Positions 42,191-51,276 of a DNA stretch of 64,000 nucleotides are shown here, piece after piece. The DNA lies in the NCBI RefSeq assembly GCF_000949455.1, contig NZ_JXXK01000010.1:45080-109079 (forward strand), given 5' to 3'. The stretch is from Ruthenibacterium lactatiformans. Its GTDB lineage: Bacteria > Bacillota > Clostridia > Oscillospirales > Ruminococcaceae. A program made the position numbers and the translations under genes. Under the pieces are notes generated by a model. That model had not been told where the DNA came from and searched no databases. It worked only from the letters and a program-made list of their open reading frames with translations. Position 1 is the first letter of the stretch. The number at the start of each line of letters is the position of its first letter.

Positions 42191-42362
42191 ACAACTGCTG
42201 CTTCAGGCAAAGCAGGGTGATCCTAAGTCAATCGCTGATATTTTGAATATGTATCAGCCTTTGCTGCTTAAATACTCCGTGATTGATGACCGGCTGGACG
42301 AGGATCTGTATCAGGAGCAGTGCATCACGCTGATTCGGGCGATCAAACTGTTCCGGATTTGA
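42180..42362 (+). CDS. Tn916 Orf8-like helix-turn-helix protein
   Basis: A 60-aa protein (MIFEQLLLQAKQGDPKSIAD, DRLDEDLYQEQCITLIRAI) of the Orf8 family, with GGAGG upstream inside the sigma gene. It pairs with the sigma factor as in Tn916-like elements. A terminator follows, and no xis or int gene is present. Confidence 0.8.
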   Translation: MIFEQLLLQAKQGDPKSIADILNMYQPLLLKYSVIDDRLDEDLYQEQCITLIRAIKLFRI

Positions 42363-42370
42363 GTTTATGA

Positions 42371-42409
42371 GAAAGGCTCCGAGACCTTTTTTCGATCTCG
42401 GGGCCTTTC
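42371..42409 (+). terminator. terminator after the Orf8-like gene
   Basis: GAAAGGCTCCGAGA (42371-42384) pairs with TCTCGGGGCCTTTC (42396-42409). Confidence 0.7.
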
Positions 42410-42471
42410 CCGTGGATTCAAACAGGGAGCCTCTGGCTTAAAGATCCCCATTTAAACATTTTACGATGATG

Positions 42472-43011
42472 TCACGGCGGCACAAATCTGTATCCTTTTC
42501 CATACACGGTTTGGATGAAGTCAGCGTTTAGTTTATGGCGCAATTTGTAAACGATACTGGTGATTCCCGTCCAACTGCTTTCAAAGGAATCCGGGGCGAC
42601 AAACTCATAGATCTCCCTTTGGGAAAACACCCGTCTAGGATGTCGAGCAAGCAACTGAAATACATCGAACTCCATGGGAGTTAGTTCGATAGATTTTTCC
42701 TGCCAAAATACTTGACGGCACATGATGTCGATGCGCAAGCCCTTGTAGCACAGGAGTGCGGAGGGAACATCTGCATATTTGACCAGCTCTGTTGACTCTA
42801 TGAGCGCCATAATCTTCTCCACGGTTTCATCATCATCTTCTGCAACCGATAATATGAACAGCTTCCCTATACTATCACTCCCTCCAATAACTTCACCCGG
42901 CCAAAAATTTTCTCCTTCAAAATATGGCGTCCGGAAAATACACAAAACAGCATCAGCAGAGATTTGTATCTGAGCAGTGATGGCTGTCGATATGGCCGAT
43001 GCCTTTCGCAC
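42472..43011 (-). CDS. winged-helix transcription factor, 5' end uncertain
   Basis: Up to 179 aa. The C-terminal OmpR-type domain is ELTPMEFDVFQLLARHPRRV, FSQREIYEFV and IQTVYGKGYRFVPP. The N-terminal half (AVLCIFRTPYFEGENFWPGE, KLFILSVAEDDDETVEKI) is not a standard receiver and lacks the phospho-Asp pocket. The GTG at 43011 has no ribosome site, and the opposite strand here carries a decayed gene, so the true start may be lost. Related to the orphan protein at 32067. Confidence 0.65.
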   Translation of the reverse strand: MRKASAISTAITAQIQISADAVLCIFRTPYFEGENFWPGEVIGGSDSIGKLFILSVAEDDDETVEKIMALIESTELVKYADVPSALLCYKGLRIDIMCRQVFWQEKSIELTPMEFDVFQLLARHPRRVFSQREIYEFVAPDSFESSWTGITSIVYKLRHKLNADFIQTVYGKGYRFVPP

Positions 43012-43370
43012 TGCTTATGGAGACTATAGCCCGCCAGAGGGTGGTCTTCCACCGGAAATTGGACCAGTCCTGGAGCCGAGTGAACTCAGGTGCTGGAAGG
43101 CCGGGCACGAGCTGGCAAAGCTACGGCGTGGCACCAATCTCCACCCGGGCCAATGAGGCGGCTCAGCATTTCTACCGAAAACTGGTGTGTCAGGACTGTG
43201 GCTGCCTGCTCGTCGATATGCCCCCTACACCCAGCCCACGGAGCTGGTCGTTGCAAAGATGCCGGCCTGACCGCTGGCTGCGGGGCGGCATCAAAGCCTC
43301 CCCGCAGGCCATGCGGAAAAAGCCTTGAAATGGCGGGGATTTTACCAGCCTAAATGCGTAGAGTGCAGGT
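42992..43370 (+). pseudogene. frameshifted gene remnant
   Basis: Frame 1 reads MADAFRTAYGDYSPPEGGLP to LHPGQ and a stop; the next frame continues with protein-like text (AAQHFYRKLVCQDCGCLLVD); a third ends EKALKWRGFYQPKCVECRF. CxxC pairs suggest a zinc-binding protein broken by indels. Its tail is the repeat shared with 38401-38473. Family not recognised. No other gene lies in 43012-43370. Confidence 0.4.
43297..43370. repeat. repeat copy B, abutting the ABC cassette
   Basis: About 80 percent identical over about 74 bases to 38401-38473, sharing GGAAAAAGCCTTGAAATGGC and CCTAAATGCGTAGAGT. It ends exactly where the permease stop codon lies, so it marks a recombination joint. Confidence 0.55.
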
Positions 43371-45944
43371 TCAGTTTTGATGGAGCCTTTCAATAATGCT
43401 GCTTTTGGCAAACTGTCGATAAAGAATTGTGGGGATAATCACCGTTAAACAAATAAGGAACGGATAAACAATCAACATCGGCCAAATTACAAAGTGATAG
43501 GTGAAGAACCAAAAGCTGCTTGCTACCGCCTGCACAATAACGAGGGAGAACAGCACCCCAACGATCAACGAGGCTATAATTGTTCCCACAGCATAATACA
43601 ACCCCTCATAGGACAACATCCGCTTGAGCTGTCTGCCTGTCATGCCAATACTTTGCAGCATAGCAAATTCTTTTTGCCGCGTAATAATGCTTGTCAATAC
43701 CGAATTGATGAAATTTACTATGCCGATCAGACCGATAATAACGCTTAAAGCACCGCCGATTGTAATAATAAGGGATGTCATGCTATGAAAGGACTGAACG
43801 TAAGTTTCTTTCGATTCATAGTCCATGCTCGGCTCAATGTTTTCCACATAGTTGCTTAGAAAGCTGCTCATGTCGCTGTCCATTCCGTCCTTAACATTGA
43901 ACGGAAAACTTACCAAAAGGAGATTGAGGCAGAGCGGCTTGAACTGTTCTGTGGGCAAATAAAAACGTGCCGCGCCCGTGTTTCGTTCTGTATCGGTATT
44001 TTCATTGATAAGAACTTTTGCCATAACGGTAAGGTCAAAGCTGTTATCCAGTGTACCAGCTAACCCGTTCATCTTCCAGTGATGAAAGGTGATCGTATCT
44101 CCAACATGGATAGATGGATTGTCAATTATATTCCCATTGTCATCCATTGTAAGCGCGTACAGCGTGTATTTTCCCGTTTTAAGAGCGTCCCAATCAATTT
44201 CGCCCTCGACTACATCCATCGAGTTTAGAAGAAAATCGTCTGCCCCATACAGATCAATAAGAGGATTTCCATATTCGTCCTTGTTGTAATTTGTTACGGC
44301 GTCTGTTTCAGCGGAAAATCTTTCTTCTGTCACCTTGCTGGAATATAGTCTTCCGCCATCCTCGTAGGCGTCCTGTTGTTGGACAGCATTGATAAAGGTC
44401 TCGGACAAGTATGTTTCGCCGCGGGCGAAGTTATAGTTGAAATAGTCCGCGGAAGAAATGATAAAATCCTTGTTTAAGAACTTCTCAACATACTTATCAA
44501 TATCAAAACCACTGGATAGAGTAAATACGGTGTTAAACAGTACCAAGCTCAATGTCATAGACACGATTACAAGGATCGTTCGTTTTCGATTTCTCCCCAA
44601 ATTTGCCAAGGCCATCCGATGAATTTTTGCGCCGCTGGTTGATTTTTTTACAGCCAGCCGGTTCTTTGTTTGAAATGCGCCTGCGTCATTTTCTGTGTAG
44701 CGGATAGCCTCAATCGGCGAGATCGCTCCCGCGATCTTAGCCGGTTTTCGCACACTGATAGAAACAGTAACAAAAGCAAAGATAGCCGAGCCAATGAATA
44801 TCAGCGGATTTACTGTCACCACAACGCCAGCGTCGGAAGTATAAGTTGTGCCGTTCATCAGAGCCGGAACTAAAGCGCGGCCAATAAAAAAGCCGATGAT
44901 CAGGCCAATGGGGATACCTACCGCAGACAGAAGCAGAGCCTGTTTGTTTATAATCTTTTTGATCTGCCGCCTCGTGGTTCCCAATGTTTTAAGCTGCCCG
45001 TAAGACTGAATATCTTGAATAACAGAGATTTGAAAAATATTGTAGATAATCAAATAGCCTGTTGCCATAATCGCGAGTATTCCCACAATACCGGCAATAA
45101 ACAGGGCGGAATTTTCACCGATAGGGCTGCTTTGATAAGCGGGGCTGACACGGGCGACAATATAGTTTTCGTCTGTGGGCTGTCCTCCAAGCGTGTCACA
45201 GGTGTAGCCAGTTTCTGTAAGGAGCTGCTGCAATTTTTCTTCTACGGAGCCGCTGCCACGGAACATGATATACGCCGTCACAATGCCAGAATAATCATTG
45301 TCCACAGGATAGGTATAGGTGAGTAAGTCGGCATGGCTATCCAAAAAGGCTTTCGATACAATAATACGCCCGATGTTACTTAGGCTGTCTGTTTCCCAAA
45401 AGCCGCACAGTGTAAAATCAGTTGTGTACTCCTTACCCTTAATTTCATAATCAAGGGTGACTGTCGCGCCGATTTCAGCCGGAACCCCCAATGCCTCTAA
45501 TGTCTTTGTGTCGGCTATGATCTCATTTTCAGCTTCGGGGCGGTGTCCTGTTGTCGGCTCGTATCTGGCAAATTCCAATGCGGTATCATCCATATACCAC
45601 ATATCAGAACGCCATTTCGCAAGCCCCGGATTGTTAAGATGGTAAGAAACTGCCTTTGTATAGGCAATCCGGTCAATCAATTCGTTGCCCTTTACATCAT
45701 CAAAAACTTCGTCACTAATGTAGTTGAGAACAGCTTGACCGTCCCCGCCCATCTTTCGGATATTTTGGTCTTGTACCGTATCAATTAAACCGGAACCCAG
45801 TGTGAAGATAGTTGTGAACAAGACGGTTGTAAGAATAATGGCAACAATAGCAATGATATTCCTGCTTTTGCTGGCCTTAAAGTACCGCCTGGACAATTTC
45901 TTAATAATGGGTCTGTTATTGTTGCCAAATAAAATATCGTTCAT
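43371..45944 (-). CDS. FtsX-type ABC transporter permease
   Basis: An 857-aa membrane protein with two FtsX-like halves. An N-terminal helix (IIAIVAIILTTVLFTTIFTL) and a large extracellular region come first, then three helices, a KPAKIAGAISPIEAIRYTEN coupling segment, a second extracellular domain and three final helices (SLIITIGGALSVIIGLIGIV, QKEFAMLQSIGMTGRQLKRM). This is the MacB/antimicrobial-peptide type of permease rather than the shorter BceB form. GAGGGGGTG upstream sets the start at 45944. It is the last gene of the regulator, kinase and ABC operon. Confidence 0.9.
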   Translation of the reverse strand: MNDILFGNNNRPIIKKLSRRYFKASKSRNIIAIVAIILTTVLFTTIFTLGSGLIDTVQDQNIRKMGGDGQAVLNYISDEVFDDVKGNELIDRIAYTKAVSYHLNNPGLAKWRSDMWYMDDTALEFARYEPTTGHRPEAENEIIADTKTLEALGVPAEIGATVTLDYEIKGKEYTTDFTLCGFWETDSLSNIGRIIVSKAFLDSHADLLTYTYPVDNDYSGIVTAYIMFRGSGSVEEKLQQLLTETGYTCDTLGGQPTDENYIVARVSPAYQSSPIGENSALFIAGIVGILAIMATGYLIIYNIFQISVIQDIQSYGQLKTLGTTRRQIKKIINKQALLLSAVGIPIGLIIGFFIGRALVPALMNGTTYTSDAGVVVTVNPLIFIGSAIFAFVTVSISVRKPAKIAGAISPIEAIRYTENDAGAFQTKNRLAVKKSTSGAKIHRMALANLGRNRKRTILVIVSMTLSLVLFNTVFTLSSGFDIDKYVEKFLNKDFIISSADYFNYNFARGETYLSETFINAVQQQDAYEDGGRLYSSKVTEERFSAETDAVTNYNKDEYGNPLIDLYGADDFLLNSMDVVEGEIDWDALKTGKYTLYALTMDDNGNIIDNPSIHVGDTITFHHWKMNGLAGTLDNSFDLTVMAKVLINENTDTERNTGAARFYLPTEQFKPLCLNLLLVSFPFNVKDGMDSDMSSFLSNYVENIEPSMDYESKETYVQSFHSMTSLIITIGGALSVIIGLIGIVNFINSVLTSIITRQKEFAMLQSIGMTGRQLKRMLSYEGLYYAVGTIIASLIVGVLFSLVIVQAVASSFWFFTYHFVIWPMLIVYPFLICLTVIIPTILYRQFAKSSIIERLHQN

Positions 45945-45957
45945 TTTCAACACCCCC

Positions 45958-46623
45958 TCATTCAGAAATTTTCCCATCCTCAATACGGATAATCCGATCT
46001 GCAAGCTGGGCGATCTCGTTGTTATGGGTAATCATTACAAGGGTCTGGTGAAATTTCTGGCTGCTTACTTTCAGCAGGCCAAGAACATCACTGCTTGTCC
46101 GGCTGTCGAGGTTGCCCGTCGGCTCGTCCGCCAAAACAATCGCCGGTTTCGATACCAGAGCGCGTGCAATCGCCACGCGCTGCTGCTGGCCGCCGGAGAG
46201 ATTATTCGGCATATTGTTCAGCCTATCTTCCAGGCCCAGCATCCGCACCACTTCCTGCATATAGTTCTTATCCACCTGATCGCCGTCCAATTCCACCGGC
46301 AGAACAATGTTTTCATAGACATTGAGGACGGGGACAAGATTGTAGTTCTGAAAGATAAAGCCGATTTTCCGTCTGCGGAAAATGGTAAGCTGCTCGTCTT
46401 TCAGGGTGGACAGGTCTTTTCCATCCACAATGACCTTGCCGGAAGTAGGGACATCCAAACCGCCGATCATGTTCAGCAGCGTGGATTTACCGCTGCCGGA
46501 TGTGCCGACAATGGCGACAAATTCCCCGTGTTCCACCGAAAGGGAAACGCCGTCCAGCGCCTTTGTAATGTTCGGTTTTGCACCATAGTATTTTTTCAAA
46601 TCTGTTGTCTGTAAAATAGGCAT
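45958..46623 (-). CDS. ABC transporter ATP-binding protein
   Basis: A 221-aa MacB/LolD-type ATPase. Walker A GTSGSGKST, Q-loop FIFQNYNLVPVLNVYENIV, signature LSGGQQQRVAIARAL, Walker B IVLADEPTGNLD, H-loop MITHN. It powers the permease encoded 13 bases downstream. The start at 46623 follows AAAGGTGG. The region before it carries TGTGA-type repeats that may bind the operon's response regulator. Confidence 0.93.
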   Translation of the reverse strand: MPILQTTDLKKYYGAKPNITKALDGVSLSVEHGEFVAIVGTSGSGKSTLLNMIGGLDVPTSGKVIVDGKDLSTLKDEQLTIFRRRKIGFIFQNYNLVPVLNVYENIVLPVELDGDQVDKNYMQEVVRMLGLEDRLNNMPNNLSGGQQQRVAIARALVSKPAIVLADEPTGNLDSRTSSDVLGLLKVSSQKFHQTLVMITHNNEIAQLADRIIRIEDGKISE

Positions 46624-46669
46624 AAGTTCTACCACCTTTCTTTTTGATGGTTCCATTGTAAAACGCAAT

Positions 46670-46746
46670 CCTCACAGAAATGTCACGGCGGTTCTTGAAT
46701 TTCCCCTTAAAACGCCTTGAAATGTCACAATCCTGTGACATTTCAA
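46670..46746 (-). promoter_or_regulatory. putative response-regulator sites before the ABC genes
   Basis: On the minus strand CGTGACATTTCTGTGAGG (46670-46687) holds two TGTGA-like half-sites 11 bases apart, as in the site upstream of the regulator gene. A perfect palindrome TTGAAATGTCACA / TGTGACATTTCAA (46717-46746) repeats the motif at the end of the kinase gene. Confidence 0.6.
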
Positions 46747-47774
46747 GAGTGAGGCAGGAACACAGAGAACGTGGAGCCGGTGCCGAGTTCCGAAGATACG
46801 CGGATAAAGCCGCCTTGCCGGGTGATAATTTCACGGGCCAGATACAGACCAATCCCAATACCGGGGGCATCATGTACGCTGCTTTCACGATAGAAACGCT
46901 TGAAAATCGTTCCTTGATGTTGTTCAGGAATACCAATGCCGGTATCAGAAATATCAATCTTCACATACATTTCCCAACACACAACAGCCACATGGACTTT
47001 CCCGCCCTCTGGTGTGTATTTCACCGCGTTATCCAGAATGTTGAACAGGGCTTCGGTTGTCCATTTTCGGTCATGGGCCGCAATTACCGTCTCCGGGCAA
47101 TCCACTGTGACCGCGATTTTTTTCTGTTCAGCGTTCAGCAGAATACCGCCCAGCGCAGCGGCAAGGGTATCATAAATGGCCTGCGGCTGTGGTTGCAAAG
47201 AAATCACGCCGGTTTCCAGCCGGGAAGTTTTAATCATTGCCTGCATGAGAAAATCCAGCTTGTCAAGCTGGCTATCCATAGCAACAAGAAATTCTCTCTG
47301 CTTTTCCGGCGTCACCGTTTGTTCCAGCAGCGTTGCGTCCAGCATTTTCAGGTTTGCAATCGGCGTTTTGACTTGATGGGATATATCCGAAATCAATTCC
47401 TGCAAGTCGGCCCGTTCCTTTGCAATGCTGCTTTTGCTTTCCCGCAGCACTTCATAGAGCCGGGAAAGGCGGTGCTGGATTTTATAAAACAAGTTTTCTT
47501 CCTCGGTGTACTGCGGCGGAGCCTGATCTGCTGACATCATATCGTCAAGCAGCTTGCACAAGGCGTCGGAAAACAGCGTCAATTTCCGACGCACAAAAAT
47601 AAGAAAAGCCGCCATACACCCGGCAACGCAGATGATATAGAGCAATCCGCAATATACCGCCAGTACATTTTGTGTCAAAAAATATATGGACAACGACATA
47701 GTTACAGAAAGCAGAAAGAGTGCTGCACACACGGCAACACATACTTTATTAACGGAGAGCTTTTCTGTTCTCAT
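46743..47774 (-). CDS. sensor histidine kinase
   Basis: A 343-aa kinase. Two membrane helices with almost no outside loop (VCAALFLLSVTMSLSIYFL, VYCGLLYIICVAGCMAAFL) mark it as an intramembrane-sensing type, often working with an ABC transporter. H-box DISHQVKTPIANLK, N-box FNILDNAVKYTP, G-boxes DTGIGIP and GIGIGLYLA. Its start overlaps the regulator stop (ATGA). The signal is probably relayed by the transporter encoded next. Confidence 0.92.
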   Translation of the reverse strand: MRTEKLSVNKVCVAVCAALFLLSVTMSLSIYFLTQNVLAVYCGLLYIICVAGCMAAFLIFVRRKLTLFSDALCKLLDDMMSADQAPPQYTEEENLFYKIQHRLSRLYEVLRESKSSIAKERADLQELISDISHQVKTPIANLKMLDATLLEQTVTPEKQREFLVAMDSQLDKLDFLMQAMIKTSRLETGVISLQPQPQAIYDTLAAALGGILLNAEQKKIAVTVDCPETVIAAHDRKWTTEALFNILDNAVKYTPEGGKVHVAVVCWEMYVKIDISDTGIGIPEQHQGTIFKRFYRESSVHDAPGIGIGLYLAREIITRQGGFIRVSSELGTGSTFSVFLPHS

Positions 47775-48454
47775 TTGCTACCGCCCCCAATCCACATATA
47801 ACCCATGCCGTAAACTGTTTTGATATAGGCTTGATCTGGTTTTTCGATTTTTGTCCTTATCCGGCTGATGGTTGAAGTCAAAGCGTGTTCATCCACAAAG
47901 TTCCCGTCAATATCCCACAGCTTTTCCAATAGCACCTGCCGGGTCAAAACGATCTGCGGATTTTTTGTCAACACTTTCAAAAGCCGGTATTCCATCGGCG
48001 TAAAGGAAATGCTTTCCCCGCCCTGGGTGGCGGACATTTCTGAAAAATTGATAAACAGATTGCCGTCATTGTAGCAATCACCGCCAGACTGTTTTCTAAT
48101 TCGGGCCAATAGAGCAGATACTTTTTTCTGAAATACGCTCATGGGAAAGGGCTTTGTCACATAATCATCCGCCCCCAGCTCGTACCCTTTCAGCATATCG
48201 CTTTCCATATCGTTTGCCGTGAGGAAAATGACCGCTGTGTCCGGGTGCCGTTCTTTTATATCCCGGCAAAAATCAAATCCGTTTCCGTCCGGCAGATTGA
48301 TGTCAAGGACAATCAAATCATATTCCTGCTTTTTGCACAGACGTTCCGCAGCACTTTTTGTCAAGGCAGTAGCGACCTCATAGCCTGCGGCAGACAAATT
48401 ATAACAAAGAGTTGTATTCAAAATGCGGTCATCTTCAACCACTAAAATTTTCAT
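47771..48454 (-). CDS. OmpR-family response regulator
   Basis: A 227-aa regulator. The receiver has the acidic pair VVEDD, phospho-acceptor Asp in LIVLDINLPDGNGF, Thr in FLTAND and Lys in YVTKPF. The winged-helix part has FTPMEYRLLKVLTKNPQIVL and IKTVYGMGYMWIGGG. First gene of the four-gene cassette. AAAGGA precedes the ATG. The tandem TGTGA sites at 48495 probably mediate autoregulation. Confidence 0.93.
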   Translation of the reverse strand: MKILVVEDDRILNTTLCYNLSAAGYEVATALTKSAAERLCKKQEYDLIVLDINLPDGNGFDFCRDIKERHPDTAVIFLTANDMESDMLKGYELGADDYVTKPFPMSVFQKKVSALLARIRKQSGGDCYNDGNLFINFSEMSATQGGESISFTPMEYRLLKVLTKNPQIVLTRQVLLEKLWDIDGNFVDEHALTSTISRIRTKIEKPDQAYIKTVYGMGYMWIGGGSK

Positions 48455-48494
48455 GTGCGTTCACATCCTTTCTTTATATAGAGTATCAACCAAA

Positions 48495-48512
48495 TGTCAC
48501 AGAAACCTCACA
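48495..48512 (-). promoter_or_regulatory. putative response-regulator site before the regulator gene
   Basis: Minus strand TGTGAGGTTTCTGTGACA: two half-sites 11 bases apart, followed by a TATATA box about 16 bases on. A PhoB-type activator would sit at the -35 position. Apart from this and a terminator, 48455-48719 shows no gene. Confidence 0.6.
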
Positions 48513-48649
48513 ACAAATAAGATCCCGAAAAATATTTTACCTCATATTAGAAATAGCAACAAGCGACTCAGTACGATGAAAGGAGCGGAGAAAGCCTCTG
48601 TATCATTCATCATTGTCCAACAAAGTGATTCCAAAAGAAGAAAAGGAGA

Positions 48650-48677
48650 CCGCAGATTGGGAAGTCCCAACCTGCGG
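48650..48677 (-). terminator. terminator at the end of the long minus-strand cluster
   Basis: CCGCAGATTGGGA (48650-48662) pairs with TCCCAACCTGCGG (48665-48677). On the minus strand it is followed by TCTCCTTTTCTTCTTTT. Confidence 0.75.
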
Positions 48678-48719
48678 CCCCGTTACAACAAGAACTGGTT
48701 TGCTGTGCTTTTCCTTTGT

Positions 48720-49418
48720 TTACTGAGTACCCTCCACAGCGTTTTTGTCGTAATAATGGACATAGACATTGTAATCCCGAAAACGGGTGATCAGTCTGAT
48801 CCAGATATACAAATGCTCTGTTTCAGAATAGAGGTTGAACTCTGTCGTTCCATTGGTAGGCTGCGCATATCTGCAGAACCGCTTCATAGTGTCCAAAGTC
48901 CGAAAAGCCGGCAGCTTAAACAGAGTGTTTTGGAATTTGTCGATTTCCGCTACCAGTTCCGGCGCCGGCTTTTGTCCACGCTCATTGTGCCAAGTCGTCC
49001 ACCATTTGTATCCGTCATAATCTGAGCGAGAATAAACAACTTCACTGACGGGACGTTTGATGATCTGCATAGGCGGCGTGTAGGTGTGCTGGAACACCTC
49101 TTCAAAGGTGCAATTTGTGGTCAAGCAGCAGATGCGGCCTTTTTCCGGTTTGGGGAGCCAGCCTTGTTTGATGGCCTCCCATTCCTCAAGGGGGATGGGC
49201 TTGCGGGCAGCATCCCGAAGGGCTTCATCCATGCCGCAGGACTCGCAGATATATACATTTGCATAGCGGCTAAGCGCGTTGATGGGAAGGTGGGCAGCGA
49301 GGACAGCGCCGCAACGCAGGCACTTGGGCGGTTCCGCTGCGTCATCGTCCACATAGAGCTTTTTATCCTTGCGCCAGGCCATTTCCAATAGTTCTTTTGG
49401 GTATAAAATGATCTTCAT
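48720..49418 (-). CDS. zinc-ribbon hypothetical protein (232 aa)
   Basis: The N-terminal zinc ribbon CLRCGAVLAAHLPINALSRY...VYICESCGMDEALRDAARK is shared with the 105-aa protein at 55447. The rest (PPMQIIKRPVSEVVYSRSDY, YKWWTTWHNERGQKPAPELV) is a mixed fold with no known match. AAGGAGG nine bases upstream sets the start at 49418. Last gene of the minus-strand cluster. Function unknown. Confidence 0.7.
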   Translation of the reverse strand: MKIILYPKELLEMAWRKDKKLYVDDDAAEPPKCLRCGAVLAAHLPINALSRYANVYICESCGMDEALRDAARKPIPLEEWEAIKQGWLPKPEKGRICCLTTNCTFEEVFQHTYTPPMQIIKRPVSEVVYSRSDYDGYKWWTTWHNERGQKPAPELVAEIDKFQNTLFKLPAFRTLDTMKRFCRYAQPTNGTTEFNLYSETEHLYIWIRLITRFRDYNVYVHYYDKNAVEGTQ

Positions 49419-49451
49419 ACTTAACATCCTCCTTCTTTGTAAATCCGATCT

Positions 49452-49802
49452 TTAGTCCTTGAAAAAATCGCATTTCTGACGCCGTGCCTCGGGCCATGGA
49501 GAAGAGGCAGGCAATTCGCTTTGAAATAAGGCCAGCAGATCAGTCCCCAAGTCATCGCGCCGGCGATGTAAAATCTTTTGCTCGGTGTGTGTATCGCAGT
49601 CAATGATGATTGTTTGGATCATAATGCCATAGTGCTTGAAAATGAAGCGCCGGTGATGAACGGGATCTTCTGCCTCGACCCACAGTGGGAGCGTAGCGGA
49701 GGACTGTTCCAGACACCGCCATCCGCTGTAATCCGAATAGGAGAACCCTGGAACCTCCTGGCGTCGCTGGTTCAAGGCCGCATATATTTCTTTGTATTTC
49801 AT
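49452..49802 (-). CDS. hypothetical protein (116 aa)
   Basis: Not recognised. Starts MKYKEIYAALNQRRQEVPGF, contains HHRRFIFKHYGIMIQTIIID and a Pro/Arg tail. The start overlaps the stop of the DUF4313 gene by 4 bases, so the two are coupled. Confidence 0.6.
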   Translation of the reverse strand: MKYKEIYAALNQRRQEVPGFSYSDYSGWRCLEQSSATLPLWVEAEDPVHHRRFIFKHYGIMIQTIIIDCDTHTEQKILHRRRDDLGTDLLALFQSELPASSPWPEARRQKCDFFKD

Positions 49803-50932
49803 GCGCTGTGCCTCCCATTCTGCAGAGCCAGGTAGCCGGAATATCCCTCCGCGTCGATCTGCTGAAGCCGCTCCGCCCGGAATCGGTATTCCGGGTATTT
49901 GCAGTTTCCGCTGTGCTGGACGATTCCCGTGGGGATCGCCAGGCCGTGGCGGATCAGCCAGACAGGGAAATCAGGGTCTCCGTTGGTGTTGATGAAAGCA
50001 CAGTCCTTTTGCCGAGTACCCTCCAGGTTGACCGTCAGGGACGCCCAAGGCTCCCCATAACCATTCTCCCAGGTAAGCATGGCAATCGACAGGTTCCCGT
50101 CCATATAAGCGGATATTTTTAGCTGGATAGGATGTATGGCGCCGTATTTCTCATAAGGGAACGTAAGGGGCCCGTGATTCCCCCAAGCCGGCGCTGGGGC
50201 CTTGACCGGCGCCGTTCCAACATTGGGAATCAAATCCAGTTCCCAGCATATTGAGAGAATATCGGACGGACCCACACGGTAGTTATATCGTCTGGCATAC
50301 TTTGGATGAAAGAAAAGCTGCCCATCCTCCATAAAAAATTTGCCTTCTTTGGAGTTGTAGGTATAGCGGCGGCCATCCAGAAGATGTTGTATCTTTTTGG
50401 CGTCCGCAAAGATCTTTCTCTCGTCATACCAAATGGTGCGCTGTACGGCAACCACCAGATTGGGATTTGAGCTGAACTGTGTCTCCAGAAAGTCCAGGAC
50501 ACGCCCACAGACCCCTGCCCTTTGTTCTACAGTTTGAGCAGAATTAAATGTCAGTGTGAAATAGGAGTAGTCCCGGCCGGAAAGTCCATAGCCGTGAAGG
50601 GTGTTGCTGAAGTCATTGCACCAGAAAAACAAGTCCCAGGCGGGGCTCCCATAAGGAGCAGGATCTTCCGCCTCATATTGATAACAGATAAACTCTCTGG
50701 CGATAGCCGCCATAACAGAGGCCATTACAGCATTTCTGGACTCAGCGGCCCGTCTAATATTGTGGTACGCCTGATCGGGGCTGGCGTCGGACATCTGGCG
50801 ATTTGCTTCCTGCTGTTCTTCGGTGTAGAGATATTGCAGTCTCAGGGAATGAACATCTTCCCTGGCATAGCCCCGGTCCATCCATTTTGTGCTGGAGCTA
50901 TTGATAAAAGATCTATCATCCAGTATATTCAT
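49799..50932 (-). CDS. protein with C-terminal DUF4313-like domain
   Basis: A 377-aa protein. The N-terminal 200 residues include a helical part (NIRRAAESRNAVMASVMAAI) and strands of unknown fold. Residues from about 275 read LKISAYMDGNLSIAMLTWEN, EPWASLTVNL, CAFINTNGDPDFPVWLIRHG, GNCKYPEYRF, the pattern of DUF4313, a family of accessory-element proteins of unknown role. Coupled to the following gene. Confidence 0.7.
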   Translation of the reverse strand: MNILDDRSFINSSSTKWMDRGYAREDVHSLRLQYLYTEEQQEANRQMSDASPDQAYHNIRRAAESRNAVMASVMAAIAREFICYQYEAEDPAPYGSPAWDLFFWCNDFSNTLHGYGLSGRDYSYFTLTFNSAQTVEQRAGVCGRVLDFLETQFSSNPNLVVAVQRTIWYDERKIFADAKKIQHLLDGRRYTYNSKEGKFFMEDGQLFFHPKYARRYNYRVGPSDILSICWELDLIPNVGTAPVKAPAPAWGNHGPLTFPYEKYGAIHPIQLKISAYMDGNLSIAMLTWENGYGEPWASLTVNLEGTRQKDCAFINTNGDPDFPVWLIRHGLAIPTGIVQHSGNCKYPEYRFRAERLQQIDAEGYSGYLALQNGRHSA

Positions 50933-51008
50933 GGTGTTTCTCCTTTAAATGTTGTTGTTCAGGCTGTCTCTTTGCTGGAGGAATATGGCTGACCTGAAAA
51001 ATGCTCGC

Positions 51009-51263
51009 TCACAAAGTCATCCTTCCCCCATATTCAAGCAAATTGTAGTCGATGCACCGGGCTGTGCTGCCCAAAATATTTCGTACTGCCTCTTGGACCA
51101 CATCATCCGTATCCGGGCACTCCTGTTCGTTGTTCAGGCGTGTCAGCTCGTGGTGCAGTTTCTTCATCTGCTCCGGTGTTACCGGCTGATTGGTTTGGAC
51201 CAGCACATCAGCAAAATCGCCGCAGCCGTTGATGTTCAATTCCCGAATCAGCAGCATTCCCAT
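51009..51263 (-). CDS. hypothetical protein (84 aa)
   Basis: Not recognised. GGAGGGG sets the start at 51263 (MGMLLIRELNINGCGDFADV). Later VTPEQMKKLHHELTRLNNEQ is a helix and the end is DYNLLEYGG. A longer frame upstream overlaps the next gene and is not supported. Confidence 0.6.
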   Translation of the reverse strand: MGMLLIRELNINGCGDFADVLVQTNQPVTPEQMKKLHHELTRLNNEQECPDTDDVVQEAVRNILGSTARCIDYNLLEYGGRMTL

Positions 51264-51276
51264 AAACTCCCCTCCT

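Noticed and set aside
45802..46614. 270-codon plus-strand frame across the ABC genes
   Set aside because: Antisense to a well-defined ATPase with Walker and signature motifs.
46717..46746. Terminator after the histidine kinase gene
   Set aside because: The palindrome lacks a T-run and repeats the regulator motif, so it is better read as a binding site.
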